A DNA stretch of 64,000 bases. Source: Deltaproteobacteria bacterium. GTDB lineage: Bacteria; Myxococcota; Kuafuiibacteriia; Kuafuiibacteriales; Kuafuiibacteriaceae. The stretch covers positions 2,356,001-2,420,000 of the forward strand of contig JADJPE010000005.1 of the NCBI GenBank assembly GCA_016713425.1. Direction: 5' to 3'. The notes beneath the pieces are model-generated. The model was not told where the DNA came from. It did not search any database and saw only the letters and a list, made by a program, of their open reading frames with translations. Each line of letters starts with the position of its first letter. The first letter of the stretch is position 1. A program made the translations under genes and the position numbers. This document shows, in pieces, positions 63,164 through 64,000 of the stretch.

Positions 63164-64000
63164 TTATCGGCGCGCCAACATCTCGCGTATCTCTTGATTC
63201 TCTCGGCTCAACTGTGTCAGCCGATGCTCGAGCGTCGCCATGCGCTCGGACATTTGACTCTGGGCCATCGCGAGGCTTTGGAATTCTTCGAGCACCATCT
63301 CCACGGAGATCTTGACAGGTTGAGGACCGTGAGGCGTGAAGCTCTCGTTGTCGTCGTAGGGCGTGGACGGCGCACCTTGGTGAATGTGGTAGCTCGGTCC
63401 AGGTACCGAGGGTCCGTTTGGGCCGTCCGGTAGACGCGGCGGCGTCGCACGCCCCGCGGGCAGCGGCGGCGCGGACGGAATCGGGGGTGGAGGGGGCGCG
63501 GCCGCTGGACCGTTCCGCGCGCCCGGAGGGGCGGCGTGGTGCGGCCCGCTCGATGAAGGTTCTCTTGCGCCGTAGTTGGGGATGCTCGGGCGCGGGAGCG
63601 CAGCCGACCAACTCCCGGCGGGCGTCGTTGCGCGTGGGCTTTCGCTTCCGATGCGATCGGCGGGATCGCCGGGCACGGTGTTGGCTCCCGATGATGCGCT
63701 TCGGCTTGTGCCGAGACTCGCATTCGACGGCGCCCTGGGACTGGGACTGGGCACCGGCGTATGTTGTCCCGCGCGCGTGGGCTTCATCGACTTTCCGCCG
63801 GCCTTGATATGGTTGAAGACCGAAAGCGTTACATGACGAAGGGTCTCGAGAACGCCGTCGCCCTGCGCTGCGATCGAGTTGACGGTCTTGACGCGGCGGT
63901 CGTTCAGTGTCGCGTCGAGCTCAGCCTCGGAGATCAAGTGGGGCAGGTCGCGCTTGTTCCACTGAAAGACGAGCGGAATGGTGCTGTAGTCGAGTCCATT
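63164..64000 (-). CDS. MglA-like small GTPase with C-terminal extension (5' partial)
   Basis: The gene enters from the right edge, so the N-terminal GTPase part is missing. The first visible residues read 'NGLDYSTIPLVFQWNKRDLP', giving the NKxD guanine-recognition motif, followed by 'LNDRRVKTVNSIAAQGDGVLETLRHVTLSVFNHI', the end of an MglA/Arf-like GTPase fold. A ~150-residue Pro/Ser/Ala-rich linker and a C-terminal coiled coil ('MVLEEFQSLAMAQSQMSERMATLEHRLTQLSRENQEIREML') extend it far beyond ordinary MglA, which ends soon after the last helix. MglA-type GTPases set polarity and gliding or twitching motility; the nearby pilT fits. TTG 63937 is internal. Confidence 0.85.
   Translation of the reverse strand, partial: NGLDYSTIPLVFQWNKRDLPHLISEAELDATLNDRRVKTVNSIAAQGDGVLETLRHVTLSVFNHIKAGGKSMKPTRAGQHTPVPSPSPRAPSNASLGTSRSASSGANTVPGDPADRIGSESPRATTPAGSWSAALPRPSIPNYGAREPSSSGPHHAAPPGARNGPAAAPPPPPIPSAPPLPAGRATPPRLPDGPNGPSVPGPSYHIHQGAPSTPYDDNESFTPHGPQPVKISVEMVLEEFQSLAMAQSQMSERMATLEHRLTQLSRENQEIREMLARR

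Overview
The window is chromosomal DNA of a GC-rich, Gram-negative bacterium, most likely a member of the Myxococcota or a related deltaproteobacterial lineage. The reasons are two membrane-anchored Hanks-type Ser/Thr kinases, two FHA proteins, an NtrC-type regulator and a double-kinase hybrid histidine kinase, very long TPR/HEAT proteins, many lipoproteins, an MglA-like GTPase near a PilT ATPase, and a B12-dependent ribonucleotide reductase. I see no tRNA, rRNA, insertion sequence, prophage or CRISPR array. Coding density is high, with many 4-base ATGA/GTGA overlaps. An unusual genome trait is the large number of short in-frame tandem repeats (6-19 bp units) inside and between genes.

Layout. 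1-964: C-terminal part of a TamB-domain protein. 1012-7137: a vitamin B12 uptake region. On the minus strand a cobalamin riboswitch (about 4760-4935) precedes a BtuB-like TonB receptor and a lipoprotein that may be a beta-propeller. Divergently there is a two-gene lipoprotein operon, with a 16-bp perfect palindrome between the two units. 7221-12335: signalling (truncated histidine kinase, NtrC-family regulator, hybrid histidine kinase). 12332-16814: minus-strand surface-polysaccharide operon (two alpha/beta hydrolases, flippase, glycosyltransferase). 17164-20268: a TreY-like protein that appears to have lost the catalytic residues. 20312-25574: hemW-hrcA-grpE-dnaK heat-shock operon. 25643-32927: RHH-FHA protein, metzincin protease, HEAT/TPR membrane protein, thymidylate kinase, Ser/Thr kinase with PEGA domain. 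32959-41261: glutaryl-CoA dehydrogenase, TPR lipoprotein, and a TPR operon containing a possible 44-residue small protein. 41275-44020: esterase, HSDL2-like SDR and YkgJ-type protein. 44248-45330: S1-domain protein. 45340-48141: nrdJ with a tandem pair of candidate NrdR boxes upstream. 48615-56891: envelope proteins, an FHA double-domain protein, lipoproteins and an outer-membrane protein. 56974-64000: leucyl aminopeptidase, Ser/Thr kinase, recX, pilT, a small Cys-rich protein and the 3' part of an MglA-like GTPase gene.

Functional links. B12 import (riboswitch-btuB region) and B12 use (nrdJ) lie in the same window. The pilT, Cys-rich and MglA-like genes form one minus-strand group that points to surface motility or polarity. 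No complete, clearly novel defence or biosynthetic system is visible. The best candidates for undescribed biology are the B12 lipoprotein locus, the catalytically degenerate TreY homologue, the coupled small ORF at 36898, and the 11-bp phased repeat array upstream of pilT.
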